In this document: one piece after another, positions 1 through 17,027 of the stretch
Layout of the letters: each line of letters begins with the position of its first letter
Numbering within the stretch: the first letter of the stretch is position 1
Assembly: GCA_018857735.1 (NCBI GenBank)
Contig: JABMCL010001849.1
Location: 257,001 to 321,000 of the forward strand
Length of the DNA stretch: 64,000 nucleotides
Reading direction: 5' to 3'
Source: Alviniconcha marisindica
Lineage: Eukaryota > Mollusca > Gastropoda > Provannidae
Notes under the pieces: generated by a model
Database searches by the model: none
What the model saw: only the letters and a program-made list of their open reading frames with translations
What the model was told of the DNA's origin: nothing
Made by a program: the position numbers and the translations under genes

Positions 1-377
1 TGTTCTTGTCTTGTATGTAAACTTTTGTCATTTTTTAGGGTTAGCTGATAATTACTATAACAATAAAATGCTGCAGCTGATCAGTGTTGATTTGATGTGG
101 ATGAAGTGTTCATATAACTATAGTACAACAGTAGCTAACATTTCATTGCATCTAAAAGAAGTTATATATATTATAACTTAAAATCTGTGGACATTGACAT
201 GGCATTTGCAACAAGGTTATAACTTTCAAGACAGTGGCCTTCCATAGTAATATGCCATGTTTAATTCATGTGTGAGAAAGCCATGAGGAACATGTGTTAT
301 GAAAGAAATGGCATAAAAAAAAAATATATATATTAAAAACATATGCCTGATATTTTCTTGTCCTGTTATTCTGTCAG

Positions 378-4363
<3,986 letters not shown>

Positions 4364-4509
4364 TTGTTGTTTTTTCGTCTGCTTCTCGTTTTTTGTTTGT
4401 TTTTGTCTTGTGATTAACCTGTAAGTTTTACAGTAAAAATGTTGAGATCAGACAAGGCTTGAGACAAAGAGAAGTATGCTTTGTTTAAAGGTCTGCCAAT
4501 GAGCCTATC

Positions 4510-4515
4510 AATAAA
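4510..4515 (+). terminator. Poly(A) signal for the zinc-finger gene
   Basis: An AATAAA lies 147 bases after the stop codon, within an AATAAAAAATAAA cluster followed by an A-rich stretch. It is the nearest canonical signal to the stop. A second AATAAA at 6642-6647 could end a longer 3' UTR. Confidence 0.55.
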
Positions 4516-6860
4516 AAATAAATTGCATTCTCACGTACTTTAAGTTTGTCAATAATTTAAAAAAATGAAAAAATAGTAGGTATGGATATTGTCCGCAAAG
4601 AGTGTGTTATTTTGCAATCACCCGTTTAGCATAAGCATGCACAGAAACAGGTGTGAGGCCGGCAGGTGTTTCATTATGTCGACAGGTTTTAAGCACCCCA
4701 TTAGACACACACCTGAAGGGGTGTATGTATGAGCCGTGATGTGTGCATGTCTGTGACCTTTCCAGTCTGCATGGAATTTTCTTGGACGCTAAATTTGATG
4801 AAATATGAAAATTAAGATGACAGCTGCGTTGACTGTGCTTTATCCATGCATACTACTTTCATTTCATAAACTGAAACATTCACTGGCATTGAACATTTGT
4901 GATCCTACCTTTCGAAATGAGTCACATTAATACTTTTTGTCATTTTGAGATATTTATAAGCGCACAAGTAGAGAGCACACAGTTCTCTTTAAAATGGTAC
5001 CAAAAAAATTCAAAATCAGTTTTCTGGTCTTGTCCTTATAACAATTTGAAGTCGCAACCACCAACATCATGTCATTCTGAGAAACTGGCAAACAATTTTT
5101 TTCTCAAACAGTCCTCAACAAGCAAGTGCATGTTCGAAAATTTTTTGAATGGCAGAACAAAATTGTGCATAAGGGGTATAACTTCTGATGCAAAAAAAAC
5201 TTGGCAATCTGATTCTGCAGGGGATTTTTTTATATAACATAAGCCACAATAAATAAGTGGCCTAGCATCCATCCAAGTCTTTTTGAAAGGCAGGGTCACA
5301 TTTGTTTAAAGCAGGAAGTTGGTGGTAACTTCTTATCTGAGTGATAACCCAGCTCAGCTCTTTCCTTCTTACACCTTTTCACAAATGTATGTCGACCATT
5401 CCAGACAGCATAAATTATGTGTATGTCTATGTGCATGTGAATATGTGCTAGTGCATCAAGTTTTCCTTCTGCTACAAAAAGATTTGTTCTGTATTGGGCG
5501 GTTCAGGCGGGGTTGTTAACTCCCTTGACTTTTGCTGAGCATCGCTAAGTCCCTTGGCTGCTTTTACTTCCAGTGCATATTTTTTTCACAATGGAAGTGA
5601 ATTTGCGAATCTTACACTGCCAACTTTAAAGACATTTTTGGAGGCCCATAGTCAGAATGTGTCTGGCAACAAGCAATAACTTGCTGCCCGTGCTATAGGA
5701 TGCCCCAAAATGCATTATTTCCATGAACTCATGATCTTCTGGTCAGCCAAAAAATGAAGCAAAGACACTTTTTTCCCACCCTCTGTCCCCTTTCCCCAGT
5801 AATTTTTTCAACTGCAACAGTGGTGGCATTTGTACTGCTTCGCAATTCTAGGTTCAACTTCCATTGTTATACACAGCATGAAGCAAAGCCTACTCAGAAA
5901 TCAGCCTGGAAGTGACGCTGCGACCTCTCGCGACTTCTTACATGAAAGATTACAAAGGACATTCAATCATGCAAACCAGCTTCACTGAACCACCCAATAA
6001 GAGTGAACCATCATTATTACTAAACTTTGTATGAGTGTTACATACACTTCCCAAAGATCACGCACAGAATGCTTGTGTGTGTGTGTGTGGGGGGGGGGGT
6101 AACTTTGGTGTAGAGACACTTGGTGTGTTTCTAGATTCAACAGAACATTTGTTGGTAACTTACTGGAAAACTATTTGTGATCTCACTGTTGAAACTTCAC
6201 ATGCTGGTAACCTCCACTGAACTTCATATTCTCACACCAGTTTGGTGACCTTGATCAAATTTCACTGACCTTGTCCTTATTCTAAGTTCATAGAAGCATG
6301 GAACAGATGAAACACACATGCAGTCTTTTTTACAATTTCTTTTTGTTAGTAACTGAAGTAAGTCTTCAAGTCCAAGACCCACTGTGCTTTTGAGCAAGTG
6401 TCAAGGACTTCAAAATAATACCCAGTATGCACACAATTTAGACTGAGTCAAGATAAATGCTGATGTGCACCTAGTAATGTGCGAGTGTGTGCACATGTGT
6501 GTGTATAGGTGGGCTAGTGGAAGTATCGATTTGTTTTAGTTTGTGTGTGGCTATTTGCTTGTTGGACTTGCTATGTTATATGTATTAAAAAATTGTATGT
6601 AAATTGTTGTATACCAAGTTTTTGTGTCTGTGATATAGATGAATAAAATCTGTCACAAATCAGTGCCCAGTGTGCACTTGTTGCTATGATTATTTGCTGC
6701 CATTTGAAGTATTCTGCTGACACTCACAGGGCTTGTTATGCTGCTCTAGTTAATTCATTAGTTACTTAATATTTTAATGCCCGTCAACCACCTGAGCATA
6801 AAACACAGTTCATGAAATCACAAGTAGAAACCTGACTTTCTGTCAGTCAACCTCAATGGT
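4516..6860. other. Possible extended 3' UTR, then intergenic sequence
   Basis: I found no convincing coding sequence here. There is a short (GT)n plus G-run at about 6074-6100 and an AATAAA at 6642-6647, preceded by the T-rich sequence usual near 3' ends. This may be alternative 3' UTR of the zinc-finger gene. The rest is AT-rich unique-looking sequence. Confidence 0.4.
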
Positions 6861-7188
6861 CAGGTTGGGCATAAAACGCAGTTCACCCAACCATGTTCAG
6901 GTTGGGCATAAAACGCAGTTCACCCAACCATGTTCAGGTTGGGCATAAAACGCAGTTCACCCAACCATGTTCAGGTTGGGCATAAAGCGCAGTTCACCCA
7001 ACCATGTTCAGGTTGGGCATAAAGCGCAGTTCACCCAATCATGTTCAGGTTGGGCATAAAATGCAGTTCACCCAATCATGTTCAGGTTGGGCATAAAACA
7101 CAGTTCACCCAATCATGTTCAGGTTGGGCATAAAACACAGTTCACCCAATCATGTTCAGGTTGGGCATAAAACACAGTTCACCTAATC
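6861..7188. repeat. 37-bp tandem array, nine copies
   Basis: Units start at 6861, 6898, 6935, 6972, 7009, 7046, 7083, 7120 and 7157, each beginning CAGGTTGGGCATAAA and continuing with GCAGTTCACCCAA. Copies differ by scattered substitutions, mainly AACGC, AGCGC and AACAC variants. The spacing is exactly 37 bp throughout. No coding potential is apparent. Confidence 0.95.
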
Positions 7189-7974
7189 ATAAATAGAAGC
7201 TGAATTCCTGTTCATGACAGACCTCACTTGATGTCAGAAAAGGACTGAGGGGAAAATAAAGTTGTATGAACCAGGAAAGCCAAAATTAGAATGGTAAAGA
7301 GTCTTAATTGGCAGTAGGTAAAGCATGCAAAACTATGTAGTATGTCTTCTGGCCTTCTGCAGACTTACAGGGTCCTTTGATAGCTCAAAGTTTTTGGAGG
7401 GAGGTGGGGGAGCTCAATTTCTGCATTCTACTGTACCCCGTCATGAGGTGACACCACTCAAACAGGCTGGAACAGGCAGCATCACCAGGTGGTTATGAAA
7501 AATGCCCTGGCAAAATTCTACAGACTTCAGGGGATTAGCTATGCTGAGCAGTGTGGCTCTTGCACCTTCCTTTCCTTTTTCTCCTTCCACTGAGACTACT
7601 ACTACAATCACCATTTTGATTATTCTGCTGCTGTTATGCTTTATCTCGGTCTCCATGCCTTTGGCCATTAGGCCATCTCTTACCGGAAGATGGACATGGA
7701 ATAATTAACGTGTGCAAATATCTTAGCGCATACTGTGTGCATGAAGGCGAGATAAGTGCTGACAGGTCTGCGCAGGTGTTAACTTGAAAAACTGGAGAAC
7801 GATTCCTCACCCTGTCAGGTCCAGAAGTCAAAGCCTTGACTATGGGACTTACTGTCCAGCACGTCAGCCAGCCTGCCACAAAGTCCTGAAACTCTGTGAC
7901 CCATGTTTCCTCTGGACACATTTTCTGTATGGGACAGTAAAGTATAGACGCTATGTACCATGTACATAACTACC
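7189..7974. other. Intergenic, no recognisable gene
   Basis: The short open frames here overlap one another on both strands and show no family features. The right end runs into the retrotransposon tail that starts near 7975. Confidence 0.4.
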
Positions 7975-8605
7975 CTCTCTCTACCCTCTCTGGCCTTCCA
8001 TCATGTTCAGTGAACCGACTACAAAAAGTTCAAAACAGTGCTGCCAGACTTGTCCTCTGCAAACGAAAATCAGACCACGTTACTCCCCTTCTGGAAAAAC
8101 TACACTGGCTCCCTGTTGACGCCCGTATCCACTACAAAATTGCCACACTAACTTTCAGGCACTTCGAGAATTCTCTTCCTCCGTACCTTTCAGAACTGCT
8201 TCACACCTACCAACCCTCTTGAACTCTTTGGTCCATCAGTGAAAAACTGTTAAAAGTCTCCATAACTAACCTCAAATCTGCTGGAAACAGATCTTTCCAC
8301 TTTCAAGCAGCTAAAATCTGGAACTCTCTTCCTACAAACGTCCGCAGCTCTCCATCTCTCCTCTTTCAAGAAAAATCTGAAAACCCATCTTTTTAAAGAA
8401 CGCTTCTCTCTTGGTTTGTGAAACACCTTTTCTGCACAGTCTGACGAGTGAGTGGATGTGTGGATACAGAGGAGGTGGTGTTAATGTGATTACAGATGTC
8501 CTGTCCATGTAAATATGTTCATACTTTTTTGTGTAAAGCGCTCTGAGCTAAGTCATGTTATGGACATTGCGCTATAGAAGTACCATGTATTATTATTATT
8601 ATTAA
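7975..8605 (+). mobile_element. 3' end of a CR1/L2-like non-LTR retrotransposon
   Basis: The plus strand encodes the extreme C-terminus of a non-LTR reverse-transcriptase polyprotein, with the familiar LQKVQNSAARLV, then HWLPVDARIHYKI, and after a frame break AAKIWNSLPTNVRSS. The element ends in GCGCTATAGAAGTACCATG followed by a short (ATT)n tail at 8588-8602. This is the usual 5'-truncated form left by target-primed reverse transcription. Clade assignment is from memory of the motif, not from a search. Confidence 0.8.
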
Positions 8606-9464
8606 CTCGTTGTCACTTTAAGAATACATATGGGACACTAAAGTATAGATGTTATGTACTATGTACTTAACTAGTTCTCATTTTAAGAATACATATGAAG
8701 GTGCCTGCATGCACACGCACACATGCACGCACAGAGAACAAAGGCAGCACACAAACAAGAGCCACAACGGCTTCCTGTCACCACACTCAAAATACACAAT
8801 GACTGCATCATTTTCGGTTTTGATCGAACTTTAACATCCCAAAGTCACTCAATGATCACAATGAAACAGGTCATTTCAAACGCTTCAAATTTTGGATGTC
8901 CATATTTGCTGTACATGTATGTCATTCTCTGTACACTTTTATCATTATCATCAAATACCCCAGTGGACGTTTTGTACAGTGCCAGCATGGCATGGACACA
9001 ATCTATTCACATGCAATAAATGGTGTGCAAATAAAGCCTGATGCTAATACACATATATGATGACGAGACAATGCATCCAGCTGACCCAAAGGTTAACCTT
9101 GTTTTGAAGCAAACCATGGAGAATGAATGCTATTGGCAAGGTTAAATCAGTAAATTTAACTGTTAAACTTGTCGACTCGCACCTGGTTGTCTCTGGCTCC
9201 TAGGAAATACAGCCAGGGAAGATGGAGAGAGAGGGAGAGAGAGACAGAGAGAGAGAGAAAGAGGAAGAGGAGCTTATACTTGATGCTACAGCGTCACCAC
9301 CAGAATGATTCTGCATTAGGTGGGCAGCAATGTCAACCATTTTTTGCCATTTGACACGCAGGGGTGAAATCACTGGATAACGACGAGGTAAAGGTGACTA
9401 CAGCTCTCAGTGAAATTCAATTCCCTTGCTGCAACTGGTGAGCGAGCAGCATTTTTTTCTCTCT
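8606..9464. other. Intergenic; CA-rich and GA-rich simple sequence
   Basis: It contains imperfect CA-rich sequence at 8707-8745 and a GAGA-rich purine tract at about 9221-9270. A line near 8634-8696 partly repeats the sequence at 7934-7975 (GGACAGTAAAGTATAGACG against GGACACTAAAGTATAGATG), so it may be another fragment of the flanking repeat. No gene is supported. Confidence 0.45.
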
Positions 9465-9705
9465 TTCTTCTCCAGTACTTCACTGTCCCTTGAGGGAAAT
9501 TGAAGATGACTCACCAGGGTAAGGCAGAGCAGCTGCAAGAGCAGCGCTACCCATTCCTATCGGTGTGTACAGTATTTTTCCTGTCCAAACAATGGTACAG
9601 CTGCCAGGGCTTGGGATTTTTAAGGTGGGCACAATGTTGATGCGTGCGACTGCACAAGGGGGCTGTGCAGACACAGTAAGAGAGACTGCGCAGGAAGTTG
9701 ACACA
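9465..9705 (-). mobile_element. SINE body fragment, same family as the copy at 37000-37312
   Basis: Sequence from about 9520 to 9690 matches 37041-37220 closely, including CAAGAGCAGCGCTACCCATT, then a TTTT-rich spacer, GGGATTTTTAA, and GCGACTGCACAAGGGGGCTG. The copy near 37 kb carries a tRNA-like head on the minus strand; this copy stops before reaching it. Orientation is inferred from that comparison. Confidence 0.65.
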
Positions 9706-10530
9706 GTAATCCATTCTTTTCACAAGACACTCTGGCTTATGGTGCTGTACCATCAAACTAAGTCTGACTGCAAAAGGACCTGCAGTTTAGTAGATATGGT
9801 TAAAAAAAATATGACATTTTGATTATGTTAGCCTCACTGTTACATTGACCTTGAAAATACTGCACTTTTTGCACAATGCTCTGGCTCATGATGATGTCAC
9901 CATACCAAGTTTTGTCACAAAAGGTTCACTGGTCCAGAAGCTCATCTAGACAAACATTAAGTGGAATTTTTAACCTTTGCTGGCACCTTGACCTTGAATC
10001 CTGCATGTAATGAAGTATCACTAAACTATGTTTGGTTGCAAAAGGATCAGCAGATGACAGATTTAGAGAAATAATCCTCCTATCTTGAATATAAGTGTCC
10101 TTGCTGTGACCTCGACCTTGACTTTGAAGATAGCAAATCACTCTTTTGCATGACACTCCAGGTTATGATGATGCATCACCATACCAAGTTTGGTTACTAA
10201 AGGTTCAGATGGTATTTTTTGAGACAGACAATTCAAATTCTAAACTTTTGCTGTGACCTTGGCCTTGAAAACACAGTAACCCAATATTTTCACAAGGCAT
10301 TCAGCCTTAAATGGTGATCTATCATCAAACTGAAGAAAAGAATCTCTAGTTTAGAAGCTTTAGTAGACAGTCATATTTTTTATTACATGAGCCCTTGCTG
10401 TGGCCTTGACCTTGAAAATTCCAAAGCAGTTATTGCCTCATGACACTCCAGCCCATGATGATGCACAACCATACCGAGTTTAGTTACAAAAGGTTGAGTG
10501 AATATATCATCTGGACAAAACCCAGACAGA
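9706..10530. repeat. Diverged tandem repeat of about 140 bp centred on TGACCTTGA
   Basis: Five or six degenerate units follow one another. Each has a TGACCTTGACCTTGAAA-type core (near 9845, 9984, 10109, 10253 and 10402), then CATGACACTCCAG, GATGATGCAYCACCATACC and AAGTTTGGTTACAAAAGGTT. Spacing is 125-149 bp. Repeats of this type are common in marine invertebrate genomes as I recall them. The core matches the extended half-site bound by NR5A/ERR-type nuclear receptors, but that may be coincidental. Confidence 0.75.
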
Positions 10531-13451
10531 TGGTCAGGGGTGATTCCAACATACCTCCCGCCCACCCCACCCCACCCCCCAGGCAGGACAGGCTAGCACT
10601 GGTCAGGTGGGCCACCACCCTTGTAAGGTGACCAAAATTCCCAGCAGGGTTCCAAGGGAAAAATGAAAATAAGGGGATGATGACCGGTCCACAATGACCA
10701 TGGACATGAACTCACTGGTAATGAACAGTAACAACAACACAAAACACTTGTTCTGGTGAATAAGATTCTGTGAGCAATTATCTCAATCAGAAATGGGCCA
10801 CCATTTTACATGAAATGCTGTCACAAGCAGCTATCCACCTGTCAGAACATTTGCACATCAGGCTGAAGGTACCAGCACCACAAAGTGACTAGGGAACTGG
10901 ATTCCACGCAAGCATCAAGTCTATTTGATTTAGCACTGCACGGATAGCCATTACATTTTTACCCCCCAGCCCTCCCCTCCCCAACAGCTTTACTGTGTAC
11001 AACAACAGTCAACCCCAAAAGAGACACAGCTCTTCATTCTCATCATTTTGCCTGAATATGTTGTAGGTATGACTCGTGCATCAAGAGAAAAACAAACTTG
11101 TCCAATGCCCTTCACTGAAGCTGAAACCCAACGGTCGTGATCAGTATTACGTAAACATTTCACTTTGGTACGACAGCATTACCAAATTCATCCAGCTACA
11201 TACATGTCTATACATTCATGTACTGAACACAGACAGCTAGGTGACATGTGTGGGGTACAGCTGTACACAGAACAATTGGCAAACTCTGCTTTTTCAACAG
11301 AGTTTACACCATACATGCATGTAGTTAATGCAGTGCACACTAGTTAATGTATCACAGGTAGTCTCAATCTGAGAAACAAGCAGACTAGTAGTGCATGATG
11401 TACACAATACTTGACACAGGGATGATTCTGAATTATACATGATAAAGATTTCTAAAATGCAGGAATACCAGGTCCAAGCGAACACCAACACCGTGGAAGC
11501 ATCCGAATCTCAAGACAAACTTCACTAAGACAAAATTCTTATTGGGACAAAAGTGATTTCAAAATCTCTGCTATCTACTGTCCTGCTTTATTTGCTCTCT
11601 TAAAACAAAATATCTGCTCAAACTAATTCTGGCATTTCTAGCTGCTTATTGAAACTTTTGGGTTTCACTGTACTGGAAATGCTTGTTAAAACTGTTTACA
11701 CGAGATTGTTACTTTTCATGAACAAAGGCTGTGGCGATGTCTTCTCGTTTTAAACCATGGTTCATTACAGTTTACAAAGAGCAACTAATGTTCTCTCTGG
11801 ATCTTGTCTTGAGCAGTACACCTGCTCTCTCTGTATCAATGAAAGGCCTCACAACTCTTTACCGGTTTTTTGTTTTGCACCCTCTGCAGTTAGGGTGAAA
11901 TCTTCAAAATGATGAAGGCGGTCATTTAATGGAAGAAGAAGAAGATGAAGAAGAGTTTATTAATAATTACAATTACAAGCGGCAGGCTTTGTAATGCTTA
12001 CATTCACACTACGGTTACACAGATTTGGACATCCTTATCACTAAATCTAGTACACCCTAGACAAGCCTGCTGTCACTCACCTGACTATAGCCACCACTGT
12101 GGGATAATACACAGTTACCGCAGTTATCCACTACCCTGTGTCAGCGCATCGCTGACAAAAGACATGAAGTAGCTGTCAGTATGATGTCATGGGTGCAAAA
12201 CCCTAAGAAGGGGACACAAAACCTCCCAATTCAAGCAGCGGGCACACAGGAATTTATAATCCATCCTACGTTAGTCAGCAACTGGATTTTAACGTCCTGT
12301 CAGCCACACTGGGAAACCCCACACCGCCTATCCCAAGATGAGCATGCATGCATGCATCCAAAGTCAGGCATCAAAAAACAAAGCCTCAAAACAGAAAACA
12401 TCTTCAGGCCATTCTAACACAGTCGAACAGAAAAGTCACACAAAAAAGTCTTTATTTTTTATATTTAACAAAACCTAAGCAGTGCAGGACCTCTGACTGA
12501 AGTGCCAGTGTTTTAGACAAACAGTTCAGCTTTTAAAGTGAGCTTTGCACTGTTGCAACAGCACAGCTCACCAGTCACGGTATCAACTGTTGGTGAACTT
12601 GCAGTTTATTCTATGGATCACTCAAAGCATTTGCCTCATGCGATCAGATTCCTCACGGAATCATGGGAGATAAAATTCTACATATACAACATCCAACCCT
12701 GGGTAACAGGTCTCAGATGTTTAGCAGAAGAACGAAATGAGGCTGAAATAGACAAAGTAAAATTTCTGAATGTGAAACTTACAAAGCTTCAAGGACATGT
12801 GTACGATGCTGTTCAGTTTGATATCAATTAGCTGGCAGTGGTGTACACAGAGAACAGCTACATTTATTCACATCTCAACTTTTAGATTGCAGCATCATAC
12901 ATAAATGAATACTGTCACATCAACTTGGAATGAGCCCATTCTGACTGGCATAAGTATATTCATATGTGCTGGTTCATCCCTCATGCACTTAAAAAAAGAA
13001 AAACCAAGCAAGCAAAGTAACACCACCAGCAAGCAAGGTAACACCACCAGCAAGCAAAGTAACACCACCAGTTCCACTTTTGTTTTTATTTAGCAGTGTT
13101 ATATATAAAAAATTAAAGATCTTAAATTTGAGACACAGAGTGCCAAAATGATTTTTATGCAGAGTAATTTTGTGTTTAAAAATGCAAGATTTTTTTTTTC
13201 TCTGAAAAGACCTGGGCTGGAAATCATACATGTCTAAATAAAGATGGGCCGCTGTGACTCAAATGGTTTAACAAAGGAACTGAAGAAACCTTCCAGTACA
13301 TTCCCTGCCTAACACTACACACTGATTCAACAATGGCTAACATCACACAGTGATTCAACTATTTCACACAGATAAATACCACAGGAGGCAAAGCTTTGTT
13401 TTCTGAACCTGGTTGACAAAGGAAGAAGAAGAGGAAGAAACACTGTTGCAG
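10531..13451. other. Intergenic, AT-rich, no gene seen
   Basis: Only short overlapping frames are present. Small landmarks are a GAAGAAGAA tract at 11932-11955, a GCATGCATGCATGC tract near 12345, and about four copies of an AGCAAGCAAAGTAACACCACC unit at 13006-13072. No RNA gene or transposon ends are recognisable. Confidence 0.4.
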
Positions 13452-13960
13452 GTTTTAATAATAATAACAACTTATAAAACACCCTTTCTCACAAACGTAA
13501 CTTATAGTTATAAAGCCCCTTTTCTCACAAGAGCTCATAGCGCTTTACAATTATTAACAACATTTATAATTACAAAATACACAAGTGTCACAGATGCACT
13601 GAGCCAAGCAGATATAACCTGCTCATCTCTCTCTCTCTCTCCCTCTCTCACATGCACACACCAATCTGTATCAGGTTGGAAAAGGGAGAGCTTTGAGTGC
13701 TGAGTTAAAGGAAGAGGTTGACTCAGTGACTGAGAGAATCTGATTTCTTTTGGAAGTGTTTTCCAGAGTGATGGAACACTGTGAGAGCAAGAACGTTTGA
13801 CATACAACTTAGTGTTGACAGACAGAATGCACAGTATACAGCTGTCTGTGGAAGATCAAAGTTGCCTGGAAGGCATGCAGATCTTGAGTAGATCAGAGAC
13901 AGGGCCAGTAAAGAGAAAAGTGTTTGCCCAAAGCCCATTGCTGTAGTCACACCTTTAAAA
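13452..13960 (-). mobile_element. 3' end of a non-LTR retrotransposon, minus strand
   Basis: Reading the minus strand from about 13960, after frame breaks, gives a polyprotein tail ending in KRSCSHSVPSLWKTLPKEIR. This resembles the RSFSYA-PSVWNNLP motif of the other tails in this window. The 3' end, on the left, has TGTAAAGCGCTATGAGC in reverse orientation and an (ATT)n-type tail at 13457-13468. A CT-rich microsatellite at 13627-13650 interrupts it. Confidence 0.6.
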
Positions 13961-15560
13961 GGAAAAGGCCATTAACTTTTTCCTGATAGAACAGGAGACA
14001 ACTGGTCCCCCAAACTGTGGGCATCGACTGGTTTTTGTTGTTGGGGGGGATGGGAGAGGGGGGGGGGGGGAGGATTTGCCACCTACATGCCATTTACATG
14101 ATCTATCCGATGTTTACCAGCATGTCTTTGAGTATACTTAAATTCTTCTGTTTTTCTTTCTTTAAAAAAGAAGAAGAAAGTTATGCATCTGCAAGCTCAC
14201 TGGAACCTGTGTGACTTTTCAAAGTTCTCAAAAGAGACCTAAAATACAATTATATTTGTGTGCATGTCTGTGAATTACATTGAACCTGCGGAGAAGGTCA
14301 CTCCCAGGGGATCAACAGGGTCATGAACCTTTTACCCTGCAACAGTTAAGGTGTGTGTTCATTACAGTGCAATCAAATCACACCAAAATGCACAAAGTAA
14401 GTGCTAGATTAACCTGGCTGTGATTTTTAGATTAGCAACAAGCAAAAACTAACTGCAGACAAAACACTGGCATGATGAAAGTTGCATACGTATGGACTAA
14501 TGCATTCATTACACACTATGATCACACAACACGAACTCTATTATCACCATCCTCACTGTTAATATTAATTACTATTTCTATTCACCCACCTTTCTCTCTC
14601 TACCTCACACACTGATGCAACTTCCATGAACTGAAAATAAAAGCTCTGAGCTGCAACGGCTCTTGCAAAGCATTCCGAGAAGGCCACCCTTAAGACAAGG
14701 CCACACCTTTTCAAATGCTACTCTACTCTTAGTCCCTGCAATTTGTACTTAGGACCCTAAGTTCCCTTTAGTTCAAGGCCACCACAACCTACGTGCTCAG
14801 GAAAACCCATAGCACGTGGTCCACCCCGTCACTCAGAAGCTTCGCTGGTTCGGCCTTCGCTTTGAAACAGTTCCAGTACTGGTCACGCTGACAATGGCCC
14901 TTTCTCCTCCTTTCAAGGAGAATTCCTTTCTCCTCCTTTCAAGGAGGATTGTTTGAACACTTCCTCTTGCTACACCTCTCCTCCAGGTGATTGATGGTGT
15001 GACGTTTTGTTCCCACACGAAATGTTTCAAGCGCATCAAAGCTTCCAATCGTTCTAGACACAAGCCACCTGTGCATGGTTATTTACATGAACAACTGCAC
15101 TGACTGTAGGCTGATGGTACTGATATTGTGATTAATATTGATTGTGATGGTATTGTTAAAAAATGGATAGTTAGGTGTGTGTGTGTGTGTGTGTGTATGC
15201 TTGATATAGGTGGGCAATGTGATCTTTTTAATGTGGTTGTAGGCGTGACTGTGTTTGTGGGTGTGGGCATTGTTTTGGCTGTGAATGTAGAGGTGGTGAA
15301 GGGCAGGAATGTGAGTAATGTCTATGCATTTAATTGATCTCAGAAGCAATGTTTTATGATGTTTTACGACGTCTGACTCTGTTTTACCTGTATACTCTTA
15401 CCTTTGTTATGTCCAACTGTCTGCTTGTCCTTATTAGTGTGGAATTTGACTGAGCCAAAAGAAAAAAATCATTTTATGCATTTATTATGAATAATAAAGT
15501 TCTTTTCTGTTTGTATTTGATCTGCCTGGTCATTTCCCTTCACTGGCATGCTCAAGATAG
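13961..15560. other. Intergenic; simple repeats only
   Basis: It holds a G-run at 14045-14074, a (GT)n tract at 15175-15197, and a short direct repeat TTTCTCCTCCTTTCAAGGA near 14899 and 14929. No coding region or transposon terminus is supported. Confidence 0.4.
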
Positions 15561-15596
<36 letters not shown>

Positions 15597-15597
15597 C
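15561..15597. repeat. (TA)n tract flanking the left end of TIR element 1
   Basis: This is an almost pure TA dinucleotide run with one TATACATA interruption. It ends a few bases before the terminal inverted repeat at 15603. A short ATGTATATATCC lies just outside the right terminus at 18866. Confidence 0.85.
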
Positions 15598-16291
15598 TAT
15601 GTGACTAAGTGCCAAAAGGTGCGTCTGCAATGGGTGACTTGGTTGTGCTGAGAATAAAAGATATTTAATCAAATATTTTGTCATTAGTGTGGGTTGAATG
15701 TGTGTGAAAATGAACGAGGATATAGTTGAAATAATAGCAGCAGAAATTTTGAAGCGGTTTGAGAAATATGTCCGATAAAGTGTGATTTTACTGCTGAAAT
15801 TCAACCACGAAAAGCGGACAGTGGCACAGAGCCCGTCTCTGTCGGCGTGGTTTGGTTAAAGAAAACAAGGAAAAGTTATATTTATCACATCTGTTATGTT
15901 CGCGAAAGATCGTTTTACAAGATCCATGCATCAGAAAAACTTCCAACAAATTATGCTTTTGCAAAAAGCATATCGAACTTTATTTGATCGGACGTCATCT
16001 GTGTCGTAATAAAACGCAAACTTTCGACAACAGACTGAAAACAACTCTGACCCTTGACATGAGCGGAAGTGACGTCATATGCACATCAGACTCGCGGTCA
16101 ATCACTCAGCAGCTTTGAAAAGATTTAACCAAACAACTTTTGTTACAATAACATTTGCCGCTCCTCAAATTTTGTCGTAATATATGACGTCCGACTATCA
16201 AGTTGTGAGCGAAAAACAAAACATTATAGGTTTACACTTGTCAACAAACACGAAGGTACCACGTGACACTTCCCGGTCACATTTGATTTGA

Positions 16292-16329
16292 ATGGCGTCG
16301 AAGGAATCTTCTGCTGGGAACATTGAAAG
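16292..16329 (+). other. Possible first coding mini-exon inside TIR element 1
   Basis: An ATG opens twelve codons plus two bases (MASKESSAGNIE), followed directly by a GTATCG donor. The upstream sequence is CpG-rich with CACGTGAC and a TGACGTCA-like site. The next strong acceptor is TTATTTCAG ending at 17027. Joining there gives a stop after 17 further codons. The comparable mini-exon in element 2 lies at almost the same distance from its left end (689 against 705 bp). Expression is unproven. Confidence 0.35.
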
Positions 16330-17027
16330 GTATCGTCGCAATTATTGTCGTGAGGCTGACGTCCGACCATTCTTGACGTCCGATCACAATTTTACACCGT
16401 TTATTTGATTAAATCAGCTAGTTAATAGTTATTTAGATGATCTTTTGTGTTCAGGTTAGAGCGCAGTAGGACGAAGTGTCGTTTTTACGCAACGGGTGAG
16501 ATTTGCTGTGGCTGACGTTGTGCTAGTATCGCAATGAAGAATTATATTGCAGCATGAGCTCTTACTGTAATTTGGACAGTCCGATCACCATGTGGCGTAA
16601 AATTAACTTCCAGTTGCACAGTGCAGAAATTTGTGAAATATGACAGTTGCCATCGCAACATTGCATAGCGCTTCGTTTGACAAGATTGACCTGTGAAATC
16701 GGGGACGGCCAGTAATAACATTTAAAAAAAATATTAAAAAATTACGAGGATTAAGTCGGTTGGACGTCAGGGTTACCCCAAAATTTGGTGCTGATGACAT
16801 TTGACACCTTTTTGTTTAAGTTTTGTAAGGCTACTAAGAGTCATTTACTGATGGTTTAGTAAGTACTCCTAGACTTTTTTATTTTGCTTGTTTGGTTTTA
16901 GTTTAGGTTTGATACTTTTTATTTTATTGAATTATTCATTGTATTTTATGGATACATTATGTTTGTGGATAGGAATTTTTGTTGATGATGTTTCTCATGT
17001 TGGTTGTTATTGTCTTTATTATTTCAG

